The position numbers were made by a program, and so were the translations under genes. DNA of 5,341 bases from Actinomycetota bacterium. Lineage in GTDB: Bacteria > Actinomycetota > CADDZG01 > JAHWKV01. How positions within the stretch are numbered: the stretch's first letter is position 1; each line of letters opens with the position of its first letter. The stretch covers positions 1 through 5,341 of the forward strand of contig JAHWKV010000103.1 of assembly GCA_019347725.1 (NCBI GenBank), in the 5' to 3' direction. The notes beneath the pieces are model-generated. The model did no database searches, was not told where the DNA came from, and saw nothing but the letters and a program-made list of their open reading frames with translations. Shown here one piece after another: positions 1-5,341 of this stretch.

Positions 1-795
1 GCCGCCGGGATTGCGCATACGCTTGACCACATCCTTTTGGTAAATGATCCCGACAACGTCGTCGACGGTCTGGTTGATCACGGGAATACGGGAGAAGCCG
101 CTGCTCAAGGTGAGATCCAGCACCTCCTGCAGGTTAGCCGTGGCGTCCACGCAAACCATGTCCGGACGGGGCACCATCACCTCTCGCACCACAGTGTCGG
201 TGAACTCGAAAATCGAGTGGATCATCTCGCGCTCGTCGGCCTCGATGACCTCCTCGGACTGGGCCACGTCGACGATAGACTTGATCTCATCCTCACTGAG
301 CAGCGGGCCTTTCGGCAGCCCCCGGCCCGGCAGCAAGAGCAAAAACAGCTTGTTCATCCTCACCAGCACCGTCGCGATCGGCCCCAGGGCTTTGCCGATG
401 AGGTACACGGGCCGGGCCGACGCAACCAGCACCTGATCCAGCCTCTCCAGCACCCACGTTCTCGGCGCCAGCTCGATCAACTCGAAGAGCACCAGGGTGG
501 CCAGTGCGATGGCAATGGCCTCTCCCGCGGGCCAACCTTGCCGTAGGATCACCGCGGTCACCAGCACGGTAGACGAAACCCGGAAGACGAGCATTACCAG
601 TAGCAAACTTGCCAAAAAGACCGGGGCATCTCGGGTGATCTTGACCAACAACTCGCCCTGGCTTGGGTAGGTGGAGCTGATTTGCTCGGCACGGGCCCGC
701 GAGGCTCGGGTTATGGCGTTTACCCACACCGAGCAGAAGAAAGCCAGCGGCACGGCCAGCGCCGCCAACAATAACTGAGTCTGCGTGGCGGTCAC
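1..795 (-). CDS. CNNM/CorC-type membrane protein with CBS domain (hemolysin-like), 3' end missing
   Basis: A continuous open frame of 265 codons runs off the window at base 1, so the C-terminal part is missing. Residues 1-150 are hydrophobic, with likely membrane segments near 7-27, 57-84, 89-110 and possibly 129-156, matching a DUF21/CNNM domain. Next comes the typical linker of this family: an EDEIKSIVDVAQ stretch (168-179), then EADEREMIHSIFEF (185-198) and VREVMVPRPDMV (203-214). The first CBS motif starts at about residue 205 and includes FSRIPVI (234-240) and VVGIIYQKDVV (247-257). Members act in the cell membrane and are linked to Mg2+/Co2+ transport or resistance; the name hemolysin is historical. 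The start is GTG at 795: it overlaps the ybeY stop as GTGA, and a GGGAG ribosome site lies 7 bases upstream. Position after phoH and ybeY matches the conserved ybeZ-ybeY-corC order. The usual ion-site motifs of the membrane domain look degenerate, so transport activity is uncertain. Confidence 0.88.
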   Translation of the reverse strand, partial: MTATQTQLLLAALAVPLAFFCSVWVNAITRASRARAEQISSTYPSQGELLVKITRDAPVFLASLLLVMLVFRVSSTVLVTAVILRQGWPAGEAIAIALATLVLFELIELAPRTWVLERLDQVLVASARPVYLIGKALGPIATVLVRMNKLFLLLLPGRGLPKGPLLSEDEIKSIVDVAQSEEVIEADEREMIHSIFEFTDTVVREVMVPRPDMVCVDATANLQEVLDLTLSSGFSRIPVINQTVDDVVGIIYQKDVVKRMRNPGG

Positions 796-1283
796 GCCTG
801 CGCTCCCGACTGCCCGATGAGATCGAACTCGCGTTGCCGCATGAGGGCCGCGTTTTCCTCGGTATCGTGGTCGTATCCGACCAGGTGAAGCACGCCATGA
901 GTGACCAGCAAATCCAGCTCGGCCCCCACATCGTTATCCGCCCGCCCCGCAGCGACCTGTGGGCACACCACCAGCTCGCCGATCATCGGCGTGGGAGCAC
1001 TCGCAGAAAACTCCACCATGCCGTCGATCGGGAAGGCCAGGACGTCGGTGGGTCCGGTTTGACCCATGTACCGAGCATTGAGCTCGGCGATCCGATCGGA
1101 CTCCACGAGGCTAATTGAGATCTCGCCCCAGGCTCCCTCGCGACGAGCGGCTCTTTCGGCTACGGAGCGTATTCTCGCGTGGTCGACTAAGACCGATTGA
1201 GAATCGATTACCTGCACCGCCACCTGGGTGGCGCTGGTACTGGGGGGCTCTCCGGCCGCAGCCCCCGAGGCCGGTACGCGCAT
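792..1283 (-). CDS. ybeY: YbeY endoribonuclease (rRNA maturation factor)
   Basis: This 163-residue protein belongs to the UPF0054/YbeY family of metal-dependent endoribonucleases. These act in the cytoplasm on 16S rRNA 3'-end maturation and on quality control of defective 70S ribosomes. The diagnostic metal site H-x3-H-x5-H is intact as HGVLHLVGYDH at residues 129-139 (His129, His133, His139). Two other family blocks are visible: LNARYMGQTGPTDVLAFPID at 68-87, with the conserved PTDVLAFP core, and IGELVVCPQVA at 101-111. The ATG start shares one base with the phoH stop (TGATG) and has a GGAG site 8 bases upstream. About 20 residues precede the usual family N terminus (VAVQVIDSQ), and GTG codons at residues 21 and 23 could be alternative starts, but they have no well-placed ribosome site. 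The adjacent PhoH protein is the known partner family (YbeZ with YbeY in Escherichia coli). Confidence 0.95.
   Translation of the reverse strand: MRVPASGAAAGEPPSTSATQVAVQVIDSQSVLVDHARIRSVAERAARREGAWGEISISLVESDRIAELNARYMGQTGPTDVLAFPIDGMVEFSASAPTPMIGELVVCPQVAAGRADNDVGAELDLLVTHGVLHLVGYDHDTEENAALMRQREFDLIGQSGAQA
803..807 (-). promoter_or_regulatory. Ribosome binding site for the CNNM gene
   Basis: The minus strand reads GGGAG, separated by 7 bases from the GTG start at 793-795. It lies inside the end of ybeY. This site, with the GTGA overlap, decides the non-ATG start, which has no upstream competitor in a better position. Confidence 0.6.
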
Positions 1284-2257
1284 CAGCTCAACTCCGCGTC
1301 GATGCCTTCGCCGTACACGCGGTAAGCCTCGACAATCTGCTGGACCAGCCGGTGGCGTACCACATCGTTGGCGTCCAGGTAGCTAAACGAGACCTCTTCG
1401 ATGCCGGCCAGTATCTTCTGCACCAGCGTCAGGCCGGAGACCTGACCGCGGGCAAGGTCGATCTGGGTGACATCGCCGGTGACCACGGCCCGGGACCCGA
1501 ACCCCAACCGGGTGAGAAACATCTTCATCTGCTCGGCGGTGGTGTTCTGGGCCTCGTCCAGGATGATGAACGAGTCGTTGAGCGTACGGCCGCGCATAAA
1601 CGCCAGCGGAGCCACCTCGACCATGCCGCGCTCGATCGCCCTTTCGAACTCGTCCGGCTCCATCATTTCGTAGAGAGCGTCGTAGAGAGGCTTGAGGTAA
1701 GGGTCCACCTTCGCCGCGATGTCGCCGGGCAAAAATCCCAGGCGCTCCCCGGCCTCCACGGCCGGGCGCGTCAAGATGATTCTTTGCACCTGCTTCGTCT
1801 TGAGGGCGTGGATGGCCGCGGCCACTGCAAGATAGGTCTTTCCGGTGCCGGCGGGCCCTATGCCGAAGACGATCGTATTGGACCGGATCGCATCGACGTA
1901 GCGCTTCTGGCCGACGGTCTTCGGCCTGATGGAGCGCGTCGGAGTGGTCAGCACCGCATCGGAGAGAATCTTGGAAGGGCTGTGCTGCCCAGAGCGCACC
2001 ATCTCGATCGACCGGCTCACCGTCTCGGCCGTCAACAGGTTGCCACGCTCGAGCAGTTCGATCAGCTCTTCAAAAAGCCGGGCCACAACGTCAGTTTCTT
2101 GCGGTTCGCCCGAGATCGTGATCTCGTTGCCCCGGACCATGATCGTGGACTCGAAGGCCTGCTCGATTACCTTGAGAAGCTCGTCGGACGTGCCTATAAG
2201 GGAAATCATCTCCCGATCGCCGGGGACGATGATCTTTACCTGAGTTCTTTCCTGCAC
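1283..2257 (-). CDS. phoH: PhoH-family ATPase (YbeZ/PhoL type)
   Basis: The 324-residue protein is full length for the bacterial PhoH/YbeZ family of cytoplasmic P-loop NTPases, which are related to superfamily 1 helicases and are thought to act on RNA. The N-terminal 100 residues form the small domain that precedes the ATPase. Walker A is GPAGTGKT at 134-141. The conserved block ILTRPAVEAGERLGFLPGD follows at 161-179, Walker B is FIILDEAQN at 230-238 (Asp234, Glu235), the sensor-like VVTGDVTQIDL is at 258-268, and the arginine-containing VVRHRLVQQIVEAY is at 299-312. No key residue is missing. The start is GTG at 2257, two codons after an in-frame stop, so no longer protein is possible. The next in-frame ATG, at residue 17, would remove conserved sequence. 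The stop overlaps the ybeY ATG by one base, as expected for a coupled YbeZ-YbeY pair. Named after a phosphate-starvation gene, but no phosphate-control site is visible here. Confidence 0.95.
   Translation of the reverse strand: MQERTQVKIIVPGDREMISLIGTSDELLKVIEQAFESTIMVRGNEITISGEPQETDVVARLFEELIELLERGNLLTAETVSRSIEMVRSGQHSPSKILSDAVLTTPTRSIRPKTVGQKRYVDAIRSNTIVFGIGPAGTGKTYLAVAAAIHALKTKQVQRIILTRPAVEAGERLGFLPGDIAAKVDPYLKPLYDALYEMMEPDEFERAIERGMVEVAPLAFMRGRTLNDSFIILDEAQNTTAEQMKMFLTRLGFGSRAVVTGDVTQIDLARGQVSGLTLVQKILAGIEEVSFSYLDANDVVRHRLVQQIVEAYRVYGEGIDAELS
1292..1295 (-). promoter_or_regulatory. Ribosome binding site for ybeY
   Basis: The minus strand reads GGAG with 8 bases to the ATG at 1281-1283, inside the last codons of phoH. 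It supports the long ybeY start over internal GTG codons and suggests that termination on phoH feeds ybeY initiation. Confidence 0.6.
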
Positions 2258-2271
2258 TACCTAGTCGATAT

Positions 2272-2278
2272 CCCCCTT
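2272..2278 (-). promoter_or_regulatory. Possible ribosome binding site for phoH
   Basis: The minus strand reads AAGGGGG, 14 bases before the GTG at 2255-2257. The spacing is longer than usual, so translation from this GTG may be modest. No better site lies closer. Confidence 0.35.
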
Positions 2279-2327
2279 CACGGGTTCCAAACCTACGGCC
2301 AGGGCTAAAGCCGTCCGCATACACTCA

Positions 2328-2341
2328 TCTTGCCTGCAAGA
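2328..2341. repeat. 14-bp inverted repeat in the bldD-phoH gap
   Basis: TCTTGC (2328-2333) and GCAAGA (2336-2341) are perfect inverted arms around a 2-base centre. A separate 8-bp palindrome, TAGCGCTA, follows at 2343-2350. They sit about 70 bp upstream of phoH and about 40-60 bp after the bldD-like stop. The short centre suits a protein-binding operator better than an RNA hairpin, and no T-run follows that would suggest a terminator. I do not recognise the binding protein. Confidence 0.4.
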
Positions 2342-2390
2342 GTAGCGCTAAACCTGAACTTGGCATAGCCGAGGCCGGGGGCTGAGCCGC

Positions 2391-2873
2391 TTAATCGCGC
2401 GCCCTAACCCCCAACTCGTCGAGGCGGCTGGACAGGGCGCTTAGACCTAGGTCCAGAACACTGGCCAACACCCTCAAATCGTCGGTGCGGATGGTCAGGA
2501 CCTTCCCGTTGAAGTCGTTGCGCTTAATTTGCACCAGGTTGAGGTAGCGCTGCAGGACTGCGCTTTGAGGATCGTCATTGCGCTCCAGGCGTCTGAGGTC
2601 TATGCGGACCTTGTCCAGACTCATCTCGGCTGCGTCCGAGGCTTCGGCTTGACTGTCGACTCGGGGCAACAGGTGCTCGACCGGTACCTGGTACAGGCGG
2701 GCCAGGCGCTCCAGGCGGGGCACCGAGATGCTGCGCTCGCCCCTTTCGTAGGCGCCCAGTACCGAAGCCTTGAACTCCATCTTGGAAGCACTCTGCACGT
2801 CGTGCAGCGACAGACCTTTTTGCAGCCTGATGTTTCTCAGCCGCTCCCCAACCAACTCCGCGTAAGCCATCAT
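2391..2873 (-). CDS. bldD: BldD-like transcription regulator with c-di-GMP-binding signature
   Basis: The 160-residue protein matches Streptomyces BldD (about 167 residues) along its whole length, judged from memory. Residues 5-70 are an XRE-type helix-turn-helix domain; LGAYERGERSISVPRLERLA (39-58) and LYQVPVEHLLP (60-70) match the BldD DNA-binding region closely. A variable acidic linker (about 71-90) leads to the BldD-specific C-terminal domain. This domain carries RND at 118-120, eight residues, then RTDD at 129-132. That is the RxD-X8-RxxD signature with which BldD holds a tetramer of cyclic di-GMP, dimerising the protein on DNA. The intervening FNGKVLTI is also nearly that of BldD. In Streptomyces, BldD represses developmental genes and its own gene. 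The start is ATGATG at 2868-2873; the leader is G-rich but has no standard ribosome site. The gene is flanked by 252 bp and 133 bp gaps, so it may be its own transcription unit, unlike its tightly packed neighbours. Confidence 0.9.
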   Translation of the reverse strand: MMAYAELVGERLRNIRLQKGLSLHDVQSASKMEFKASVLGAYERGERSISVPRLERLARLYQVPVEHLLPRVDSQAEASDAAEMSLDKVRIDLRRLERNDDPQSAVLQRYLNLVQIKRNDFNGKVLTIRTDDLRVLASVLDLGLSALSSRLDELGVRARD

Positions 2874-2909
2874 CGTACCCCCCGCTTACCCCACGAACCG
2901 TACGGCCTG

Positions 2910-2922
2910 TTACGACCCGTAA
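2910..2922. promoter_or_regulatory. Candidate BldD operator, site 1 (promoter-distal, nearest the gene)
   Basis: TTACGACCCGTAA fits TnAC-N5-GTnA exactly, with inverted arms TTACG and CGTAA. The published BldD consensus, as I remember it, is TnACnC(A/T)GnGTnA. The six outer positions match here, but the three central ones do not. It lies 37 bp upstream of the bldD-like start, within the presumed 5' leader. An overlapping, poorer match (GTAC-N5-GTTA) lies at 2900-2912. Confidence 0.5.
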
Positions 2923-2939
2923 GCCGGAACCCACGGCTT
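2921..2939 (-). other. Hairpin in the presumed bldD leader
   Basis: AAGCCG (2921-2926) and CGGCTT (2934-2939) pair perfectly around a 7-base loop. No T-run follows on the minus strand, so it is unlikely to be a terminator. It shares its first two bases with operator site 1. In RNA it would sit about 50 bases upstream of the bldD-like start codon. Confidence 0.35.
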
Positions 2940-2970
2940 TGTGCAGGGTGGCTACCGGCCGAAAACGCGG

Positions 2971-2983
2971 TCACAATCCGTGA
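2971..2983. promoter_or_regulatory. Candidate BldD operator, site 2
   Basis: TCACAATCCGTGA matches TnAC-N5-GTnA exactly, with inverted arms TCAC and GTGA. It fits 7 of the 9 specified positions of the remembered BldD consensus: the central A/T is present, while its flanking C and G are not. It lies about 100 bp upstream of the bldD-like start, just downstream of the proposed -10 element. Confidence 0.55.
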
Positions 2984-3001
2984 AAGTGTAACGCGCCATG
3001 G

Positions 3002-3014
3002 TCACTCTATGTGA
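3002..3014. promoter_or_regulatory. Candidate BldD operator, site 3 (best match)
   Basis: TCACTCTATGTGA fits 8 of the 9 specified positions of the remembered BldD consensus. The inverted arms extend to GGTCAC (3000-3005) and GTGACC (3011-3016), giving 6-bp perfect arms around five bases. The site covers the proposed -10 element of the bldD-like gene on the minus strand, a position from which a bound dimer would block RNA polymerase. Confidence 0.65.
3004..3009 (-). promoter_or_regulatory. Candidate -10 element for the bldD-like gene
   Basis: The minus strand reads TAGAGT, fitting the actinobacterial TAnnnT -10 pattern. Transcription would start near 2997, giving a leader of about 125 bases. 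No convincing -35 hexamer is present at 16-18 bp, which is common in actinobacterial promoters but lowers certainty. A second weak candidate, TACACT on the minus strand, lies a few bases downstream, near 2985-2990. Confidence 0.4.
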
Positions 3015-3125
3015 CCCGTAGTGCAGTTGGCTACTCCTTACTCAGCAAAGCGTGGATTGGTTCCCGTGCGGTGCGGCTACCTACCGCGAGCACCTCCTGA
3101 GAAGTGGCACACCCGAGCACATCGA

Positions 3126-3872
3126 CTAGCCCAACCGCCCCAGCTGAAACAGCAGCACCGAGCAGATCGCCAGGGCCGCGGTCTCCGTCCGCAGCAACTG
3201 CGGGCCCAGGCCGACCGGGCGGGCGCCGGCGCTGTGAAACAGGTCCAGTTCTTTAGGATCCAGACCCCCTTCGGGGCCCACGATCACCCCCAACTGCTCC
3301 GGCGGATGCTCGGTGAGGACCTGCCTTAGGTTTTGCGAAGCGCCGGGATCTGCGACTACTACCAGCGGCAACTCGGCTGCTTCGTCCGCGGCTTGAGCGC
3401 TGCTCAACACGCCCCGCACCGGTGGAATCCTCGGACGATGCGACTGCTTGGACGCCGCCACGGCTACCCGACGCCAGCGGTCCAACGCCCGCTGTCGCTT
3501 GGCATCGTCCCAGACGGGGACGCTGCGCCCGGCGGAGAACACGACGATGTCGTCTACGCCAAGCTCCACCAGCTTCTCTATCACCCAGTCGACTTTGCCG
3601 GATTTGGCCAGGCCCTGGAAAACCGTCACCGTCGTGGCCGCAGAGGGCTCAAAGCTGCGTCGGAGGACCTGCGCCGACGCACCGCCGTCGCTGATCGCCT
3701 CGAGCCGGGCCTCGACTACGGTACCGGCCCCGTCGCTTACCCGTATGAGGTCCCCGGGCGCTGCTCGGCGAACGCTTAGGTGACGCGCCTCGGTACCCGG
3801 GATCTCCACCCGCGTATCGGTTATCAGTTCGGGATCGGTGAAGAAGTACGGAAGATGCTCCGTGGAGCTCAA
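3126..3872 (-). CDS. rsmE: 16S rRNA (uracil-1498-N3)-methyltransferase RsmE
   Basis: The 248-residue protein is full length for RsmE, a cytoplasmic SPOUT-class enzyme that uses S-adenosylmethionine to methylate N3 of U1498 in 16S rRNA of the 30S subunit. The N terminus has LPYFF (7-11) and an RNA-binding PUA-like domain up to about residue 75. The SPOUT domain shows [11 protein letters not shown] at 100-110, a [10 protein letters not shown] block at 141-150, the cofactor-loop motif VGPEGGL at 198-204, and [13 protein letters not shown] at 222-234, the C-terminal knot. The residue after LGP is Gln225, where Arg is usual. The start is TTG at 3872, overlapping the dnaJ stop as TTGA. No other start codon lies before the conserved LPYFF, so this rare start is well supported. 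The dnaJ-rsmE pairing is common in actinobacteria and elsewhere. Confidence 0.95.
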   Translation of the reverse strand: MSSTEHLPYFFTDPELITDTRVEIPGTEARHLSVRRAAPGDLIRVSDGAGTVVEARLEAISDGGASAQVLRRSFEPSAATTVTVFQGLAKSGKVDWVIEKLVELGVDDIVVFSAGRSVPVWDDAKRQRALDRWRRVAVAASKQSHRPRIPPVRGVLSSAQAADEAAELPLVVVADPGASQNLRQVLTEHPPEQLGVIVGPEGGLDPKELDLFHSAGARPVGLGPQLLRTETAALAICSVLLFQLGRLG

Positions 3873-4966
3873 CCCTTGAAGGCGCTGCGGATCTTGCCCA
3901 TGAAGCCCTGATACTCGGCTACATCCTCTCCCCGCAAGGAGGCAAACTGGCGCATAACCTCGTCCTCTTCCTGCGACAGGCCCGTGGGTATCTTCACATC
4001 CACCTTCACCAACAGGTCCCCGCGGCCGGGTCTGCCCAGCTTCGCCAGGCCGGCGCCCTTGATCTTAATTACTTCGCCGGGCTGGGTTCCCGGCTGGAGC
4101 TCCACCTCAGCCGCCCCGTCGAAGGAGTCCACCTTTAACGTGGATCCGAGTATGGCCTGCGAAACCGGTACCTCGGCCACGACCATGACATCGGGCCCCT
4201 GGCGCTCGACGCCCCGCATGGGCTTCACGCGCAGCTGCACGTACAGATCGCCCGGGGAGCCTCCCCGGGGGGCGGCCTCGCCCTGGCCTTCGACCTTCAG
4301 CTGCATGCCTTCCTCCACGCCGGCGGGCACCTCGACGGTGACTTCTTCCTCCCGTTCGAGCCGGCCTTCCCCGCGACACTTCGAGCAGGGGGAGGTGATC
4401 TTGTCGCCGTAGCCCCGGCAGTCGGGGCAAACCGATGCGGTCATCACATTGCCGAAAAAGCTGCGCTGCACCACCTGAACCTGCCCTGCTCCCGCGCAGC
4501 GCAGGCACGTGGTCACCTCCGTGCCGGGCTCGGCGCCGGATCCGTCGCAAGTCTGGCACTTGCGCAAACTGCGCACGGGGAAGCTCTTCTCAACGCCGTT
4601 GAGGACGTCGGTGAGCGAGATTTCCACTGCAATCGCTAGATCACGGCCACGCTGGGGACCGCCGCGTCGCCCGAAACCGAAGGGATCACCGCCAAAGAAC
4701 GAGGCAAAGATGTCGAATGGATCAAAGCCGGCGGCGCCGCCCATCGACGGACCGGAGTGGCCGAAGCGATCGTAGTTGCTCCGGCGGTTGGCGTCGGAAA
4801 GCACTGCATACGCCTCCCCCAGCTCCTTGAACTTGCTCTCGGCCTCCGGGTCGTCGGGGTTCGCGTCGGGATGGTGTTCACGCGCCATCCGGCGATACGC
4901 CTTCTTCAAATCTTCGTCCGAGGCGTCTTTATCGACCCCTAGGACTTCGTAGTAATCCCTGGGCAT
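3869..4966 (-). CDS. dnaJ: Chaperone protein DnaJ (Hsp40)
   Basis: The 365-residue protein is a class I Hsp40 that delivers unfolded proteins to DnaK and stimulates its ATPase in the cytoplasm. The J domain (about 1-68) carries the essential HPD at 32-34. A short Gly/Phe-rich region follows (about 76-107). The zinc domain has all four CxxCxGxG repeats: CQTCDGSG (137), CLRCAGAG (154), CPDCRGYG (180) and CSKCRGEG (194), so both zinc sites are intact. The C-terminal substrate-binding and dimerisation domains fill 205-365. It is slightly shorter than Escherichia coli DnaJ (376) and resembles the actinobacterial DnaJ found next to hrcA rather than the one in the dnaK operon. No dnaK or grpE is in this window. 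The ATG lies 22 bp after the hrcA stop, with an AGAAGGA ribosome site, indicating co-transcription with the repressor and hence likely heat-shock control from upstream. Confidence 0.97.
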   Translation of the reverse strand: MPRDYYEVLGVDKDASDEDLKKAYRRMAREHHPDANPDDPEAESKFKELGEAYAVLSDANRRSNYDRFGHSGPSMGGAAGFDPFDIFASFFGGDPFGFGRRGGPQRGRDLAIAVEISLTDVLNGVEKSFPVRSLRKCQTCDGSGAEPGTEVTTCLRCAGAGQVQVVQRSFFGNVMTASVCPDCRGYGDKITSPCSKCRGEGRLEREEEVTVEVPAGVEEGMQLKVEGQGEAAPRGGSPGDLYVQLRVKPMRGVERQGPDVMVVAEVPVSQAILGSTLKVDSFDGAAEVELQPGTQPGEVIKIKGAGLAKLGRPGRGDLLVKVDVKIPTGLSQEEDEVMRQFASLRGEDVAEYQGFMGKIRSAFKG

Positions 4967-4979
4967 TAAGTTTGAACTT

Positions 4980-4986
4980 TCCTTCT
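4980..4986 (-). promoter_or_regulatory. Ribosome binding site for dnaJ
   Basis: The minus strand reads AGAAGGA, 13 bases before the dnaJ ATG at 4964-4966, within the short hrcA-dnaJ gap. The spacing is slightly long, but it is the only such site there and no nearer start codon exists. Confidence 0.5.
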
Positions 4987-4988
4987 AT

Positions 4989-5341
4989 CTATTCGGTCGA
5001 CTCGAGCAGACCGCTCAAACGCCTGGCCACCGCTTCGACGGCGGCTATCGTGTGCGGGTAGTCCATCCGCGTGGGGCCTATTACACCAACGCTACCGTGA
5101 CGGTCGCCCCCTGCGCCGTATGGCGCAAAAATAACCGCACACGCCCGCATCTGCTCGACGGGAACTTCCTGTCCTATAAACACCAATACGGTCGTGGACT
5201 CTCTAACGGCCGTCATCAACCCCGAGAGCACCAGCGGGTGCTCTAGGGCATCGACTATCTCCTGCACCGTCTCTATGTCGGCGAAGTGTTCTCGGGACAA
5301 GATGTTGGCCGTACCACCACGGAACATCCTCTGCCCGGCTC
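4989..5341 (-). CDS. hrcA: Heat-inducible transcription repressor HrcA, C-terminal part
   Basis: Only the last 116 codons are present; the frame stays open to the window edge and continues upstream. The C-terminal signature VGVIGPTRMDYPHTIAAVEA is typical of HrcA, and MFRGGTANIL near the edge matches the family's internal GGT(S/A)N block. HrcA binds the CIRCE operator upstream of groE, dnaK or hrcA operons and represses them until heat shock, with its folding dependent on GroEL. The DNA-binding winged helix lies outside the window. No CIRCE element (TTAGCACTC-N9-GAGTGCTAA) was seen in this window, as expected, because it should sit upstream of hrcA. The position directly before dnaJ matches the actinobacterial hrcA-dnaJ pair. 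Confidence 0.93.
   Translation of the reverse strand, partial: AGQRMFRGGTANILSREHFADIETVQEIVDALEHPLVLSGLMTAVRESTTVLVFIGQEVPVEQMRACAVIFAPYGAGGDRHGSVGVIGPTRMDYPHTIAAVEAVARRLSGLLESTE

Noticed and set aside
293..931. Minus-strand frame of 212 codons overlapping ybeY and the CNNM gene
   Set aside because: It is out of frame with two well-supported genes and has low-complexity Gly/Ala/Arg sequence. The real frame there starts at GTG 795.
985..1005. GAGCACTC-like string resembling half of a CIRCE element
   Set aside because: It lies inside ybeY coding sequence and has no matching inverted half at 9 bp.
1115..2308. Long 397-codon plus-strand open frame opposite phoH
   Set aside because: It lies antisense to a perfectly conserved phoH, is rich in His, Arg, Gly and Leu, and shows no recognisable domain. 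Long antisense frames are common in high-GC DNA.
2340..2390. Possible terminator after the bldD-like stop (short AGCC/GGCT pairing)
   Set aside because: The stem is only four pairs with a nine-base loop and no T-run follows.
2952..2999. Possible 15-codon leader peptide MARYTFTDCDRVFGR just after the proposed -10 element
   Set aside because: It would need leaderless translation with only four bases between the -10 and the ATG, which is too short, and it has no ribosome site. Probably chance.
2529..3014. Plus-strand open frame of 161 codons covering the bldD-like gene and its upstream region
   Set aside because: It is antisense to the BldD-like coding region, with a composition typical of shadow frames and no known motif.
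3087..3120. Direct repeat CGAGCAC (3087-3093 and 3114-3120), tandem GTGCG near 3066, and a ribosome-site-like AGGAGG on the minus strand near 3093
   Set aside because: The repeats are too short to be meaningful, and no start codon follows the AGGAGG at a usable distance. No small gene is supported there.

Overview
The window is a compact block of housekeeping genes, all on the minus strand. It reads in transcription order (from high to low coordinates): hrcA (3' end only), dnaJ, rsmE, a bldD-like regulator, phoH (ybeZ), ybeY, and a CNNM/CorC-type membrane protein whose 3' end is cut off at base 1. Nearly everything is coding. The only real gaps are 252 bp between rsmE and the bldD-like gene and 133 bp between that gene and phoH. 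There are no RNA genes, insertion sequences, CRISPR arrays or phage genes.

The source looks like an actinobacterium or close relative. G+C is high (roughly 60% by eye), the hrcA-dnaJ-rsmE order followed by phoH-ybeY-CNNM is a familiar actinobacterial arrangement, and a BldD homologue is an actinobacterial marker. In Streptomyces, as I recall, bldD sits beside pyrR/nusB genes, not here. This suggests a lineage distant from Streptomyces, perhaps Acidimicrobiia-like, but that placement is a guess.

Block 1 (bases 3126-5341) joins heat-shock control and rRNA modification. HrcA is the repressor of chaperone genes, DnaJ is the Hsp40 co-chaperone, and RsmE methylates 16S rRNA U1498. dnaJ starts 22 bp after hrcA, and rsmE overlaps dnaJ by 4 bp through a TTGA junction.

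Block 2 (bases 2391-3125) is the most interesting part. It encodes a 160-residue BldD-like protein with an N-terminal helix-turn-helix domain and an intact RxD-X8-RxxD signature, which in Streptomyces BldD binds cyclic di-GMP. Its upstream region carries three perfect copies of the BldD half-site pair TnAC-N5-GTnA. One of them overlaps a good actinobacterial -10 element. The simplest reading is an autoregulated, c-di-GMP-responsive repressor set between chaperone and ribosome-quality genes.

Block 3 (bases 1-2257) is the widely conserved ybeZ-ybeY-corC cluster. It comprises the PhoH ATPase, the YbeY endoribonuclease for rRNA maturation and quality control, and a CNNM-type transporter-like protein with CBS domains. 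The genes overlap by 1 bp and 4 bp, so translational coupling is likely. The 133-bp leader of phoH contains a 14-bp inverted repeat that may mark separate control.
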